DNA from: an uncultured Candidatus Melainabacteria bacterium
Lineage (GTDB): Bacteria; Cyanobacteriota; Vampirovibrionia; Gastranaerophilales; Gastranaerophilaceae
Assembly: GCA_934718135.1 (NCBI GenBank)
Contig: CAKUZW010000002.1
Location: 62,001 to 126,000 of the forward strand
Direction of reading: 5' to 3'
DNA: 64,000 bases
The translations under genes and the position numbers were made by a program. This document shows, piece by piece, positions 15,476 through 24,573 of this stretch. Positions within the stretch are counted from its first letter, which is position 1, and every line of letters begins with the position of its first letter. Below the pieces are notes generated by a model. That model saw nothing but the letters and a program-made list of their open reading frames with translations, did not search any database and was not told the origin of the DNA.

Positions 15476-16609
15476 ATGAAAAAAAATTTTAAGGGAATAA
15501 GGGAAAAGGAACAAGGAAATAAGTTCATTACAGAAGATATTACACGTCATCCTGAGGGCGATAGCCCGAAGGATCTACAAACACAAAATCATGTCATTAC
15601 GAGAACGAACCGAGCAGAGTGCGGAGCTGTCTGCCAAAACGATAGGCTGTCCGCAGGACATATTTGGCAGACACGGAGTCACGTTTATGGCGAGGTGAGG
15701 TGTCAGACAGAAACACAGAGTGACGTAGTAATCCCTAACGAATTAGGCAATGGCGAAACTTGTCAGGGATTGCGACACTGGAGATTGTTGTCTAACTTGA
15801 AAAATAACTTCTCAAAACCCGTTCGCAATGACATGAAGAATAAAACCGTAACGAACTTATTCCCTTATTTCCCTATTTCCTTGTCCCTTAAAAAAAAGTT
15901 AAGGAGATTCCGGATCAAGTCCGGAATGACATTTATTAAACAACCGGCTTTCACATTGGCGGAGGTATTAATCACCCTTGGCATAATCGGAGTTGTCGCA
16001 GCGATGACAATCCCAACACTTATTACAAACTACCAAAAGAAACAGACGGTCACAAAATTACAAAAAGCAATTTCTATTGTAAATCAAGCTTACCGACTTG
16101 CTTATGATGATGTAGGAGAATTATCAATCAATGACGCCTTTTTAATTAGCGGAAAAGATTATTTTGACAAATACTGGGCTCCTTATATCAAAGTTTTAAC
16201 ATACTGTGACACTCCCCAAAAATGTGGATATAAAGACAACAACTTTTATAGATATCCGGGAACAATAAGTGGATATAATGTCGTGACGACAGAAAGAAAT
16301 GGAATAACTTTCTTCACTGCCGATGGCTTTTTATATAATGTTAGAGTTGCAGAAGGCGAAGAAACTAAATCCGGAAAAATTTTTGTTGATATAAATGGTT
16401 CAACAAAACCGAATGTTTTTGGAATAGATGTTTTTCTTTTGAATAGAAAAGTTGAAGATGAAAAAGGTGGAGTTGTTGTTCCTTTATGTTCAGATAAGAC
16501 AACGGAGGAAGTCAAAGGAAACTGTACTACAACAGGCCTGAGAACCTGTTGTGCCGAAATGATTAAACGTGCAGGTTGGAAAATTGAAAAAGATTATCCT
16601 TGGAAATAA
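15476..16609 (+). CDS. Prepilin-type protein with in-frame repeat insertion, cassette 4
   Basis: The leader MKKNFKGIREKEQGNKF is followed by about 130 residues of translated repeat DNA, then PAFTLAEVLITLGIIGVVAAMTIP and a soluble domain ending AGWKIEKDYPWK. The start at 15476 is supported by AAAGGAATAAGG just upstream. An internal in-frame ATG at 15926 encodes MTFIKQPA directly before FTLAE, a normal prepilin leader, and is the likelier functional start if the insert is not expressed. It belongs to the YPWK subgroup with 7701 and 39897. It is divergent from the HTH-like gene at 15335. Confidence 0.75.
   Translation: MKKNFKGIREKEQGNKFITEDITRHPEGDSPKDLQTQNHVITRTNRAECGAVCQNDRLSAGHIWQTRSHVYGEVRCQTETQSDVVIPNELGNGETCQGLRHWRLLSNLKNNFSKPVRNDMKNKTVTNLFPYFPISLSLKKKLRRFRIKSGMTFIKQPAFTLAEVLITLGIIGVVAAMTIPTLITNYQKKQTVTKLQKAISIVNQAYRLAYDDVGELSINDAFLISGKDYFDKYWAPYIKVLTYCDTPQKCGYKDNNFYRYPGTISGYNVVTTERNGITFFTADGFLYNVRVAEGEETKSGKIFVDINGSTKPNVFGIDVFLLNRKVEDEKGGVVVPLCSDKTTEEVKGNCTTTGLRTCCAEMIKRAGWKIEKDYPWK
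15513..15866. mobile_element. MITE-like composite repeat, second copy inside a prepilin gene
   Basis: AAGGAAATAAGTTCATTACAG (15513-15533) mirrors CCGTAACGAACTTATTCCCTT (15846-15866). The central block from about 15596 to 15832 is nearly identical to that at 7767-8005, but a GTCATCCTGAGGGCGATAGC block sits on the left here and on the right there, so the element is a mosaic. An additional repeat, TTCCGGATCAAGTCCGGAA, follows at about 15908. The frame is open throughout. Confidence 0.7.
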
Positions 16610-16615
16610 ATATAT

Positions 16616-16650
16616 AAGCCAATAATAAAATATTATTGGCTTTCTTTATT
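16616..16650 (+). terminator. Terminator after prepilin cassette 4
   Basis: AAGCCAATAATA and TATTATTGGCTT form a 12-bp stem with a three-base loop, followed by a T-rich tract. It also serves the convergent HD-GYP gene. Confidence 0.8.
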
Positions 16651-16658
16651 ATTAAAAT

Positions 16659-17906
16659 CTATTCACCTTTAACAACAAGTTGAAGAGCATTAACTACATC
16701 TTTATCCCACTTTGTATCAGTTTCGGAATTCATTATTTCTAATGCTTTATCTGCGTCCATTGCTTTTCTAAACGGCCTGTCTGATGTCATTGCAGAATAT
16801 GCGTCCGCTACTGCAATAATTCTGGAACCAAGCGGGATTGATTGTCCTTTTAGCCCTTCCGGAGCCCCTGAACCATCTATCCTTTCAGTTTGATATGTGA
16901 TATATGGAACAACTTCTGATAGGAAATTTATATTCATCAAAAGATTAACACCAACATTGATGTGGTTTTTGATTTTTTGAAGCTCAACAGGAGACAATTT
17001 ACCGTTTGTTGCAAAGATTTTTTCCGGAAGTGTTATTTTCCCGATATTTTGCAACAATCCTGCGTAATAAATCAAATCTGTTGTTTTTTCATTTAAACCT
17101 AATTTTTTGCAAATTCCTCGAGCAAGTTTTGCGGTATTTCTTGAATGAGAAACAGTGTATTGACCTTTTTTATCAACTGCATTAGCAAGTGCTTCTACAA
17201 AATTCTGTTGATAATCGCACAAATCTCCAATAAGTGCTGTTAATTCTGCTCTTTGTTGTTTCAATTCAATTTCAGAAGTTGCAGAATTTGAAATCAATTG
17301 GTTTGTATTTTCAACTTCATTTTGTAGCGTAATTGTTGTTCCAAGCAAGTTTGCAATACTCAAAACTAAATCCAAGAAATCTTCATCAAGTTCTTTTGAT
17401 TTTTTCAACTCAATAACACCAACCGGCATAACAGAACTTCTCATTGGTATGCAAGTAATATTTTCTTTTTGAATTATTTCGTGATGCATCAATTCTTCAA
17501 TATTTAAATTCGCTTCTGATTCATCTGTACCGGAATTCCCAACCAAAGCCAATTTTGAATAATTTTTTACAAGATAAATTTTACATTCTTCAACTTCAAG
17601 CATTTGAACTATAGATTTTGCAATAGATGTGTAGATTGCCTGTTCTTCATTAGTTGAAAAATTGAGAACGCATAGAGTGTTTTTTGAAGAATATATGTCA
17701 ATCAATTCTTTTAATTGATTTTGCAGACGTTCTTTTTTGTTAGCTTTTGAACTTATTTTCTTAGCTAAATCTTCAGAAATTAAATTTTCAGAAATAAAAT
17801 CTCCAAGGTTTAGTGCAAACATTTCTTCAATCGGATCTTCGCCAACCAAATAATCTGATTGCCCAAAAAGTGAAACTCCTACCTGCTTTTTCTCTTCTTT
17901 ATCCAT
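16659..17906 (-). CDS. GAF plus degenerate HD-GYP domain protein
   Basis: 415 aa. A GAF-like sensor region spans about residues 80-205 and an HD-GYP domain about 235-410. HD-GYP enzymes hydrolyse cyclic di-GMP with metals held by conserved His/Asp. Here the HD of HDIGK is Gln286-Asn287 (QNIGKITLPE) and the HHE motif is YQTE (338-341), with GSGAPEG in place of GSGYP. The first His (VSHSRN) and IKNHINVG remain. It is probably catalytically dead and may act as a sensor or binding protein. It is a single gene downstream of the rsmH-ftsL terminator. Confidence 0.88.
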   Translation of the reverse strand: MDKEEKKQVGVSLFGQSDYLVGEDPIEEMFALNLGDFISENLISEDLAKKISSKANKKERLQNQLKELIDIYSSKNTLCVLNFSTNEEQAIYTSIAKSIVQMLEVEECKIYLVKNYSKLALVGNSGTDESEANLNIEELMHHEIIQKENITCIPMRSSVMPVGVIELKKSKELDEDFLDLVLSIANLLGTTITLQNEVENTNQLISNSATSEIELKQQRAELTALIGDLCDYQQNFVEALANAVDKKGQYTVSHSRNTAKLARGICKKLGLNEKTTDLIYYAGLLQNIGKITLPEKIFATNGKLSPVELQKIKNHINVGVNLLMNINFLSEVVPYITYQTERIDGSGAPEGLKGQSIPLGSRIIAVADAYSAMTSDRPFRKAMDADKALEIMNSETDTKWDKDVVNALQLVVKGE

Positions 17907-17978
17907 AATTTATCCTTTTTAAGTACATGTTTTCTATTTACATATACGGCACAAATTTGAAAAACTTTAATAACAATT

Positions 17979-18008
17979 AAAAAAATTCATACTAAAGTAT
18001 GGTTTTTA
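17979..18008 (-). terminator. Terminator of the rsmH-ftsL transcript
   Basis: CATACT and AGTATG (17988-18001) flank two bases. On the minus strand the hairpin is followed shortly by TTTTTTT. The stem is short, so termination may be partial. Confidence 0.55.
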
Positions 18009-18116
18009 TCAAACTAAAGGCTGTGTTATAGTTAAGAAATATTACAATCAACTTTAACCCTATAACGAATTTTATAAGGACAGATGAATATTTATATAAT
18101 AAAAAGGTAAAAAAGA

Positions 18117-18593
18117 CTAATAACCAATAGCCCAATCAAATTTATTAGAAGCAGTTTTGGTTGGAGTAGCAATTGTTTTTTGAGCATTTCTTGCAGTTAC
18201 TTCAATTACTTTATCTGCTTTTTGCAACAAATTATACTCTCCAATTTTGTTATCAACATTGTTGAATGATTTATATCTGTCCAAATCAGCTTGTAAATCT
18301 TGATTTTCATTATTTAGTCTAACAATTTCATTATCTAGAGTGTTCAATTTTGCTTCATAAATCATTGAAACATAATAGCTGAAAAACGTTATCAAAATAG
18401 TAACCATTAAACAACAGCAAAGAGATTTATTAATTTTTCTCGTAACCATTTCTCGAATAGTCATTGGTTTTACTTGATAAAAAGAACCTTCAACAACAGA
18501 AGCAGAAGATGTTGTCAACATAGAATTATCCACGTAATCATTCTTACCGAATAATAGTTCTTGTTTTTCAATTGTTACTCTAGCTGTATTCAA
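18117..18593 (-). CDS. ftsL: FtsL-like division protein
   Basis: 158 aa. A cytoplasmic N-terminus is followed by one membrane helix near residues 56-76 (CCCLMVTILITFFSYYV), then a heptad-rich periplasmic coiled coil (LDNEIVRLNNENQDLQADLD). This layout and the position directly after rsmH match FtsL, which with FtsB/FtsQ activates septal wall synthesis. FtsL sequences diverge widely, so the call rests on topology and synteny. The N-terminal cytoplasmic part is longer than in E. coli FtsL. Confidence 0.7.
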   Translation of the reverse strand: MNTARVTIEKQELLFGKNDYVDNSMLTTSSASVVEGSFYQVKPMTIREMVTRKINKSLCCCLMVTILITFFSYYVSMIYEAKLNTLDNEIVRLNNENQDLQADLDRYKSFNNVDNKIGEYNLLQKADKVIEVTARNAQKTIATPTKTASNKFDWAIGY

Positions 18594-18619
18594 ATTTATT
18601 CCCCTACCAATAAACTACT

Positions 18620-19555
18620 TTATTTCCTGATACACCTTGCAATTCTTAATTTTGCACTTCTTGAAGGTGGATTTTCTTTAATTTCCTCTTCTGATGCCAT
18701 AATTGGTTTTTTATTTACCAATTCAATAACCGGAGGCGGACAATTACATACCATTTGATTTCTTTCGCAGTGACAGCGAGTTGAATAGTATTTGAAAGTT
18801 TGCTTCACTAACCTATCTTCAAGAGAGTGGAAACTTATCACACTAATTATAGCACCAAAGTCCAATAAATCCAATACATCATTTAAAGTGTTTTTAACAT
18901 TTTGTAACTCATGATTTACTTCAATCCTGATAGCCTGAAACACCCTTGTAGCCGGATGAATATGACTTTTTACCTTGGGAGTACAACCAACAATAAGGTC
19001 AGCTAATTCAGTTGTGGTCTCAAGTTTTTTAAGTTTTCTTTGCTCTACAATTTTTTTTGCAATTCTTTTTGAAAATCGTTCTTCGCCATATTCTGAGAAG
19101 ATTTTCACCAAATCGTCTTCGCTGTAATTATTCACAACATCATAAGCCGAAAAATCAGAATCCATATTAAATCGCATATCTAATGGAGCCTCTTTAGAAA
19201 ACGAAAAACCTCTCTCCTGCTTTGTTAATTGGTGATATGAGGCACCTAAATCAAACAAAACTCCACCGGTAATTTTTTCAATTCCAAGATTTTTTAAAAC
19301 TTGCTTAATATTTGTATATGAACTTTTTACAATTGTTAAATTTTTGTAATCTTTTAACCTTTCACTAGCCGCATCAATAGCATCCTGATCAATATCAAAA
19401 GCGATTAATTTCCCGTTTGGAGAAATTCTTTTTAAAATCAACTCGCTATGTCCGCCTCCGCCAAGGGTGCAATCAACATAAATTTTTCCGTCTTGACAAT
19501 TTAGAGCATCAACGGCTTCATTTTTCATAACGGTGTAGTGAGTAAATTCTTTCAT
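18620..19555 (-). CDS. rsmH: 16S rRNA (cytosine-1402 N4) methyltransferase
   Basis: 311 aa. The SAM-binding motif VDCTLGGGGHSELIL lies near residue 28, with GVLFDLGASYHQLTKQERGF near 98 and the RVFQAIRIEVNHEL block near 205; SFHSLEDRLVK is also conserved. It methylates C1402 of 16S rRNA. It is the first gene of a short division cluster with ftsL 26 bp downstream. The usual mraZ upstream is absent. Confidence 0.97.
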   Translation of the reverse strand: MKEFTHYTVMKNEAVDALNCQDGKIYVDCTLGGGGHSELILKRISPNGKLIAFDIDQDAIDAASERLKDYKNLTIVKSSYTNIKQVLKNLGIEKITGGVLFDLGASYHQLTKQERGFSFSKEAPLDMRFNMDSDFSAYDVVNNYSEDDLVKIFSEYGEERFSKRIAKKIVEQRKLKKLETTTELADLIVGCTPKVKSHIHPATRVFQAIRIEVNHELQNVKNTLNDVLDLLDFGAIISVISFHSLEDRLVKQTFKYYSTRCHCERNQMVCNCPPPVIELVNKKPIMASEEEIKENPPSRSAKLRIARCIRK

Positions 19556-19614
19556 AGGTTTATACTAACATAAAAATGTGATAAACATTTTCTTTTAATA
19601 AAATCTTTGCATAC

Positions 19615-19648
19615 GAAAAAAGACACTCTTCACGAGTATCTCTTTTTA
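19615..19648 (-). terminator. Terminator of the small gene at 19672
   Basis: AGACACTC and GAGTATCT (one mismatch) flank a five-base loop, with TTTTTT after it on the minus strand. It separates the small gene from rsmH. Confidence 0.6.
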
Positions 19649-19671
19649 TACTATTCTATTTTTAATTGTTT

Positions 19672-19893
19672 CTACAATATGAAACCTTCAAGTCCTTGTT
19701 CATCGAAAATATCTACAAACTGATCATAAGTTAAAGATTTTTCGGTGCCAGACTCGTCAATAATTTTGATGACTTTTTCAATATCTTTATCATTAACATT
19801 TGAAGGCTTTGAAATAATCATGTAGTTATTGGAGTCATTTTCAGGATTTTTTCCCTGTTCCAAAATTGAACTATCATTAAATCTAAATTCCAT
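19672..19893 (-). CDS. Unknown small acidic protein (73 aa)
   Basis: 73 aa, not recognised. It is acidic, with no membrane helix or signal peptide. The C-terminal half looks like a small alpha/beta unit (IDESGTEKSLTYDQFVDIF). A GAGG Shine-Dalgarno lies eight bases before the ATG and a terminator follows, so it looks like an expressed monocistronic gene. About 110 bases without a feature separate it from the BioD-like gene. Confidence 0.6.
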   Translation of the reverse strand: MEFRFNDSSILEQGKNPENDSNNYMIISKPSNVNDKDIEKVIKIIDESGTEKSLTYDQFVDIFDEQGLEGFIL

Positions 19894-20005
19894 ATTGCTG
19901 CCTCTTGGTTGTACCGCACCTTATATATCGGAGTTTTTAATGATAATCTTTAATTTTCCAAGAAATAATGTTACAAAAATTAATAAAGCACTTAGTATAA
20001 ATTCA

Positions 20006-20725
20006 TTACATATTTAATTTTGCAATTTTAAAACCAAATATTTCTTCGATATTTATATTATTCAAAACATCTGCAATAAGCATTTCCGGTGTCAAATCTC
20101 TAAGATCAGCGTAATGAGGAAGTGTGCCAAGAAGCTTGGCATCAGTATATTCTGTTATAAATTGCGGGAAATATTTTTCTTCAATATACAAAGAATTTTT
20201 ATCATAGTCATTTATGATAACGCCAAGCAAGTTTAATTTTTGAGTATTTATATAATTTATTCCCATTAAGGCATCTTCTATTGTTGATTTTCTTGGGTTC
20301 AAAACAAGAACCAACGGAAGCCCTAACATTTTTACTATATCAACTTCTGTATTTTTTTCATCAACTGGAGAAGCTATACTATTAGAACCCTCAACAATAT
20401 GGCATTCTGTCATTTGGATATTTGATTGATAGTCATTATAAATTTTTTGCAAATCAATTTTTGTACTTGATTCATAAGCAGCGGCAATTGGAGTAAACGG
20501 ACTTTTAAACAAATAAGAGCAAGATGTTTTGATATTTGAATCGAAATTATTCACAGCACTCAAATCTGTAGAACAAAGTTTTTTATCATTTTCAATTGCA
20601 GATGTTTCTATTGGCTTGTAAACACTTGTTGAATAAGAAAGACTCTGCATTGTGCCAGCAATTCCTGCAGTTACAATTGTTTTTCCTGTTTGTTTATTGA
20701 GTCCTGAAACAAATATATTAAGCAT
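20006..20725 (-). CDS. BioD-like ATPase (dethiobiotin synthetase fold, AAA_26)
   Basis: 239 aa. A P-loop variant GLNKQTGKT at residues 8-16 and VYKPIETSA resemble BioD (GTDTDVGKT, KP) and the N-terminal domain of phosphotransacetylases. VEGSNSIASP corresponds to the EGAGG motif, altered here. No other biotin genes are present. It lies 12 bp downstream of xerC. The fold is fairly certain; whether it makes dethiobiotin is not, because both motifs deviate. Confidence 0.65.
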   Translation of the reverse strand: MLNIFVSGLNKQTGKTIVTAGIAGTMQSLSYSTSVYKPIETSAIENDKKLCSTDLSAVNNFDSNIKTSCSYLFKSPFTPIAAAYESSTKIDLQKIYNDYQSNIQMTECHIVEGSNSIASPVDEKNTEVDIVKMLGLPLVLVLNPRKSTIEDALMGINYINTQKLNLLGVIINDYDKNSLYIEEKYFPQFITEYTDAKLLGTLPHYADLRDLTPEMLIADVLNNINIEEIFGFKIAKLNM

Positions 20726-20737
20726 ACCTAAATATTA

Positions 20738-21613
20738 TCACGAGCCATTGTTTATTGCAAAATACACCTCTTTAAGGCGTTTTTTAGTAATATGAGTATA
20801 TAATTGAGTTGTTGATACATCACTGTGTCCTAAAAGCTCTTGAACAACCCTCAAATCTGCTCCATTTTCTAATAAATGCGTTGCAAAACTGTGCCTCAAA
20901 GTGTGGGGAGAAATATGTTTATGAATTTTTTCACCCTGCTTTCTTATAAAAGTATAAACGTCTTGACGGGTTAATTTCTTTCCGTCTTCTTTTATAAACA
21001 AATCTTTTGAGGATGCCAAATTATACTTTGCAACAATTGTATCTCTAAATTTTAAATATTTTTTCAACACTGATTGAGCTTTTTTGCCAAAAGGAACAAT
21101 TCTTTCTTTCGAACCCTTGCCAAAACATTCAATATATTTTGAATTAACATCAATATTATTAAGTTTTAAATTTACAAGTTCTGAAACTCTTAACCCGCAA
21201 TCATACAAAAGTTCAACAATCAAACTTTCTTCTCTATTCAAATCAGAATTAAAAATCTCGGTTATTTCCTCCAGTGTCAAAACTTTTGGAAGTCTTTTAG
21301 GAAGTTTTGGTTGTTCGAGTGTAAGTGTCGGATCAGTTTTGGTATATTCATTAGCACACAACCATTTGAAAAATCCTCTTAAAGATGCGATTTTCCGAAC
21401 AACGCTTCTCGGAGTATAATTCTGTTCTCTCAAATCTAAAATGAAAGAATTCAAATGACTTCTTTTGATATCAGAAATATCATTTGCACCTTTAGTTTTA
21501 CAAAAATCCAAAAATTCGGACAAATCTCTACGATAGGCTTCAATAGTATTTTGTGCAAGCCCTTTTTCTATTTCAATATATTCCAAATATTCAGACAAAT
21601 ATTGAACATCCAT
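20738..21613 (-). CDS. xerD: Tyrosine recombinase XerC/XerD
   Basis: 291 aa, the normal Xer length. It has an N-terminal SAM-like DNA-binding domain (residues 1-90) and a catalytic domain with the conserved residues: Arg in YDCGLRVSELV, Lys in GKGSKERIVPFG, His-x-x-Arg in SPHTLRHSFATHLLENGADL, and His and Tyr in LGHSDVSTTQLYTH. It resolves chromosome dimers at dif. The neighbours are not phage genes, so a housekeeping role is likely. XerC versus XerD cannot be separated by eye. Confidence 0.9.
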   Translation of the reverse strand: MDVQYLSEYLEYIEIEKGLAQNTIEAYRRDLSEFLDFCKTKGANDISDIKRSHLNSFILDLREQNYTPRSVVRKIASLRGFFKWLCANEYTKTDPTLTLEQPKLPKRLPKVLTLEEITEIFNSDLNREESLIVELLYDCGLRVSELVNLKLNNIDVNSKYIECFGKGSKERIVPFGKKAQSVLKKYLKFRDTIVAKYNLASSKDLFIKEDGKKLTRQDVYTFIRKQGEKIHKHISPHTLRHSFATHLLENGADLRVVQELLGHSDVSTTQLYTHITKKRLKEVYFAINNGS

Positions 21614-21649
21614 AAACCTGATTATACTCTTTTTTCTTGAATTTTCAAT

Positions 21650-22669
21650 CTATAGAGAATTTGCAAGCCTAAACAAATAATCTTCTTTTGCTCCACATTT
21701 TATGCCCATAGGAATAAAGTTTTCTTTAAACCTTTCAACAGCATATCTGTCTGTCATGCCTGAAATGTAATCAGATACAACACGCACGATTTTATCCTCA
21801 GGGCACATAGGTTTTAGCATATCAACATAAAGATAGAAAAGCTCCTTGATTACCCTTCTAGCCTTTTTTTCTTCCATTTTGGCAGGAGAATCAATATACA
21901 CGTTTTCAAACATCCAATCTCTAAGTTTGGTTGTATACCCCCAAGCCTCTTCACTCATCGAAATCTCAGACTTGCCGATTGAATTATTTACAACTTCGGT
22001 TATCATTCTATTTAATCTTTTACTTTGATTTGATGAAAAATATTCAATGCAATCTTTCGGTAAATCACTCTCTGCAATTACACCGGCTCTAATAGAATCT
22101 TCAATATCATGATTTATATAAGCAATCTTATCTGCCAATTGAACAACTTTTCCTTCAGGAGTTAAAGGTTTATAGCCCCAAGTATGCGTTAAAATCCCGT
22201 CAATTGTTTCTTTACATAAATTTAAATGCTCCAACACTTCAACAACTCTGACACTTTGTATATTATGATGAAAACCTCCGGGAACCAATTCATTCAAAAC
22301 ACCTTCACCACAATGTCCAAAAGGAGTGTGCCCTAAGTCGTGTCCCAAAGAAATTGCTTCAACCAAATCTTCATTTAAATCCAATGCTCTTGCTATTGTT
22401 CTTCCAATTTGAGAAACTTCAAGAGTATGAGTCAAACGAGTCCGGAAATGATCATCAAATGGAGATAAAAATACTTGTGTTTTATGTTTCAATCTTCTAA
22501 ATGCTTTAGAATGAAGAATTCTATCTCTATCTCGTTGAAAATCTGTTCTCAAATCCGATTGAGGTTCATCTATTTTTCGTCCTGCCGAATTTACGGACTT
22601 TGTTGCTATATCACTTAAATAATTAAGTTCTCTTTTTTCTAATTTTTCTCTTATGGTTAATGTTGTCAT
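21650..22669 (-). CDS. dgt: Deoxyguanosinetriphosphate triphosphohydrolase-like protein
   Basis: 339 aa HD-superfamily enzyme that removes triphosphate from dGTP or related dNTPs. The HD motifs are TRLTHTLEVSQIGRTIARAL and SLGHDLGHTPFGHCGE; FRRLKHKTQVF precedes them. An upstream in-frame start at 22699 exists, but GGGGAGAATT directly before the ATG at 22669 (protein starting MTTLTIREK) favours the shorter form. It belongs to the short dGTPase-like group. Confidence 0.92.
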   Translation of the reverse strand: MTTLTIREKLEKRELNYLSDIATKSVNSAGRKIDEPQSDLRTDFQRDRDRILHSKAFRRLKHKTQVFLSPFDDHFRTRLTHTLEVSQIGRTIARALDLNEDLVEAISLGHDLGHTPFGHCGEGVLNELVPGGFHHNIQSVRVVEVLEHLNLCKETIDGILTHTWGYKPLTPEGKVVQLADKIAYINHDIEDSIRAGVIAESDLPKDCIEYFSSNQSKRLNRMITEVVNNSIGKSEISMSEEAWGYTTKLRDWMFENVYIDSPAKMEEKKARRVIKELFYLYVDMLKPMCPEDKIVRVVSDYISGMTDRYAVERFKENFIPMGIKCGAKEDYLFRLANSL

Positions 22670-22735
22670 AATTCTCCCCTTATAAGGGAATTTTATCAAA
22701 AAATTAAAACTTAACTATCCTGTTTTTAGTGGATA

Positions 22736-24496
22736 TTAAGCATTTTGAGTAGAAGTGACATTTAGTTTTGAAACTTCTTCATTATTATTTGTTTTTTGTT
22801 GAGTAGCAACAACATTATCAACCTTTTTTCTTTGCTCTAAATATTTCTTTAGCATTGAATCAGCAAAACTACCGATTTTGTTAAGGATTAAACCGGAAAT
22901 ACTTGCAATAAGCATTGATTTTGTTCCGGCACATAACTTGGCGTTACAATACAAAGAAACACCGATACCAAATACTGCAGGAATACCGTATTTCAAAGAA
23001 ATAGAAACTCTTTCTTCATTATTATCTGATTTTCCTAATTGGTATCCTAAAGTAGCAAGAGATCCAACAAGAGTCAAAACATCTGTCGGAGCACCACCTG
23101 TTGTCAAATCTCTAACTTTACTCATAAAATCATCAGTTTCTGTATTGATAGATTTGTCCAGATATTTAACACTTTTTTTGTAAGCTCCTTGAACTCGTTC
23201 AAAATCTTCAGGAGACAAAATTCTTTTATAAATATCTAAAATATTTTCAACCTTGCCTTGTTTAAACCCTAAAACAGTTGAACGTAAATCTTCAATTCCT
23301 TCAAGTAATGATTTTGAAGATTTTTCATCTATGGAAGAATCTTTAAGTATAGAAATTCTAAGTTTATCTAATTCTGTAGAAATTTTAGAACTTAACTCTT
23401 GAGTATTTTGTCCTGCAGTTGTAAATAATTTCAAATCTTTTTTTAGAGTATTTAACTTGCTAAGTTTATCTTTGTCTTTATATCCGACAAATTGAGTAAG
23501 TTTCATTACTTTGTCATCGGATTCCTTCACCATATCAGCAAGAGAGTAGGACAATTTCTTTCTGAAACCAAATACATCTTTATGAATTAGCTCTTTTTCT
23601 TTTGAGATTACAGAATCAGCAATAAAGAAATTTAAGGTATCTGTAGACCAAAATCTCTTTAAATTATCAAAACAATCATTCAATGAAGCTACAACTTTTT
23701 TAATTTTTAAATATCTTCCATTGAGTGCACCTTTACCGAAATGCAAATTATACTCTTGAGCCAAATCACCATTCATTTGCTTAATTTGCATCAACCACTG
23801 AGCTTTTGTTCGTTTAATACCATTAATTGTCACTGTTTCATAAGAATTACCTGAAAAAATTTTCTTTTCTAATTGGTTGCAAAGAAGTTCTCTTTCAGTA
23901 AATTGTCCAACAGTTTTTTTATAAGAATTTACAACGGATTGACGCCCAATTTTTTCAAACATTCGAGTAATTCCGTCATGAATTTTTTTACCAAAAGAAA
24001 GTTTTTTGGTGAAGTATTTCAATCCAAAATTGCTATACATTATCTTTTTAAACAACATATCTTTAAATGTTGTAAAATTATTAACCGCATCAAATCTATG
24101 TTGAAGTCCATCTAGTTTTGATACCATATCAGCATAAACTTTTTCGGTAAAACCGCTTTCATAATTATTTAACTTTGCGTTTTGAACTTTTGCATCTAAG
24201 TAATTTCTGAATTTTTTGAAATTTTTATTAATCCCTTTCGGACCACCTTTCAATAAAAAGAATAGCCCGGCTGCAGTTAAAATAGTCGCACCGGCAATAG
24301 ATAAACCTATCAATTTCGGATTTTTAGTCGCTCTAGCTTCTTCCGGCGTCATCAAAGTTATTTTATTTTCATCTTTATTTTTTTTCTTTTTTATATCAGT
24401 AGAATTTGACAACCAATAGTCATTTGGAGATTTTTTTGCAGTAATATCACCAAATACACTATTTTTTGATTCGATTGTCGGAATAGAATTAATCAT
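22736..24496 (-). CDS. Unknown large helical membrane-associated protein
   Basis: 586 aa, not recognised. A basic, Lys-rich N-terminus leads to a hydrophobic helix near residues 63-84 (LIGLSIAGATILTAAGLFFLL). A long alpha-helical, partly coiled-coil middle follows (90-460), then a second hydrophobic region near 470-560 (DVLTLVGSLATLGYQLG, GIPAVFGIGVSLYC, LIASISGLILNKIG). It ends in a Gln/Asn-rich tail. There is no signal peptide or catalytic motif. It is a stand-alone gene between lpxB and dgt. Confidence 0.75.
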   Translation of the reverse strand: MINSIPTIESKNSVFGDITAKKSPNDYWLSNSTDIKKKKNKDENKITLMTPEEARATKNPKLIGLSIAGATILTAAGLFFLLKGGPKGINKNFKKFRNYLDAKVQNAKLNNYESGFTEKVYADMVSKLDGLQHRFDAVNNFTTFKDMLFKKIMYSNFGLKYFTKKLSFGKKIHDGITRMFEKIGRQSVVNSYKKTVGQFTERELLCNQLEKKIFSGNSYETVTINGIKRTKAQWLMQIKQMNGDLAQEYNLHFGKGALNGRYLKIKKVVASLNDCFDNLKRFWSTDTLNFFIADSVISKEKELIHKDVFGFRKKLSYSLADMVKESDDKVMKLTQFVGYKDKDKLSKLNTLKKDLKLFTTAGQNTQELSSKISTELDKLRISILKDSSIDEKSSKSLLEGIEDLRSTVLGFKQGKVENILDIYKRILSPEDFERVQGAYKKSVKYLDKSINTETDDFMSKVRDLTTGGAPTDVLTLVGSLATLGYQLGKSDNNEERVSISLKYGIPAVFGIGVSLYCNAKLCAGTKSMLIASISGLILNKIGSFADSMLKKYLEQRKKVDNVVATQQKTNNNEEVSKLNVTSTQNA

Positions 24497-24573
24497 AATA
24501 CACTAGCCTACTCTTATATAAAGTAGTAAAACCAAGATAAATTGCTATTTTTCCAATTCTCATTTAAGTTATG

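Noticed and set aside
20738..21613. Phage or integrative-element integrase
   Set aside because: Its length and motifs fit housekeeping Xer proteins, and no phage gene or attachment-site duplication is nearby.
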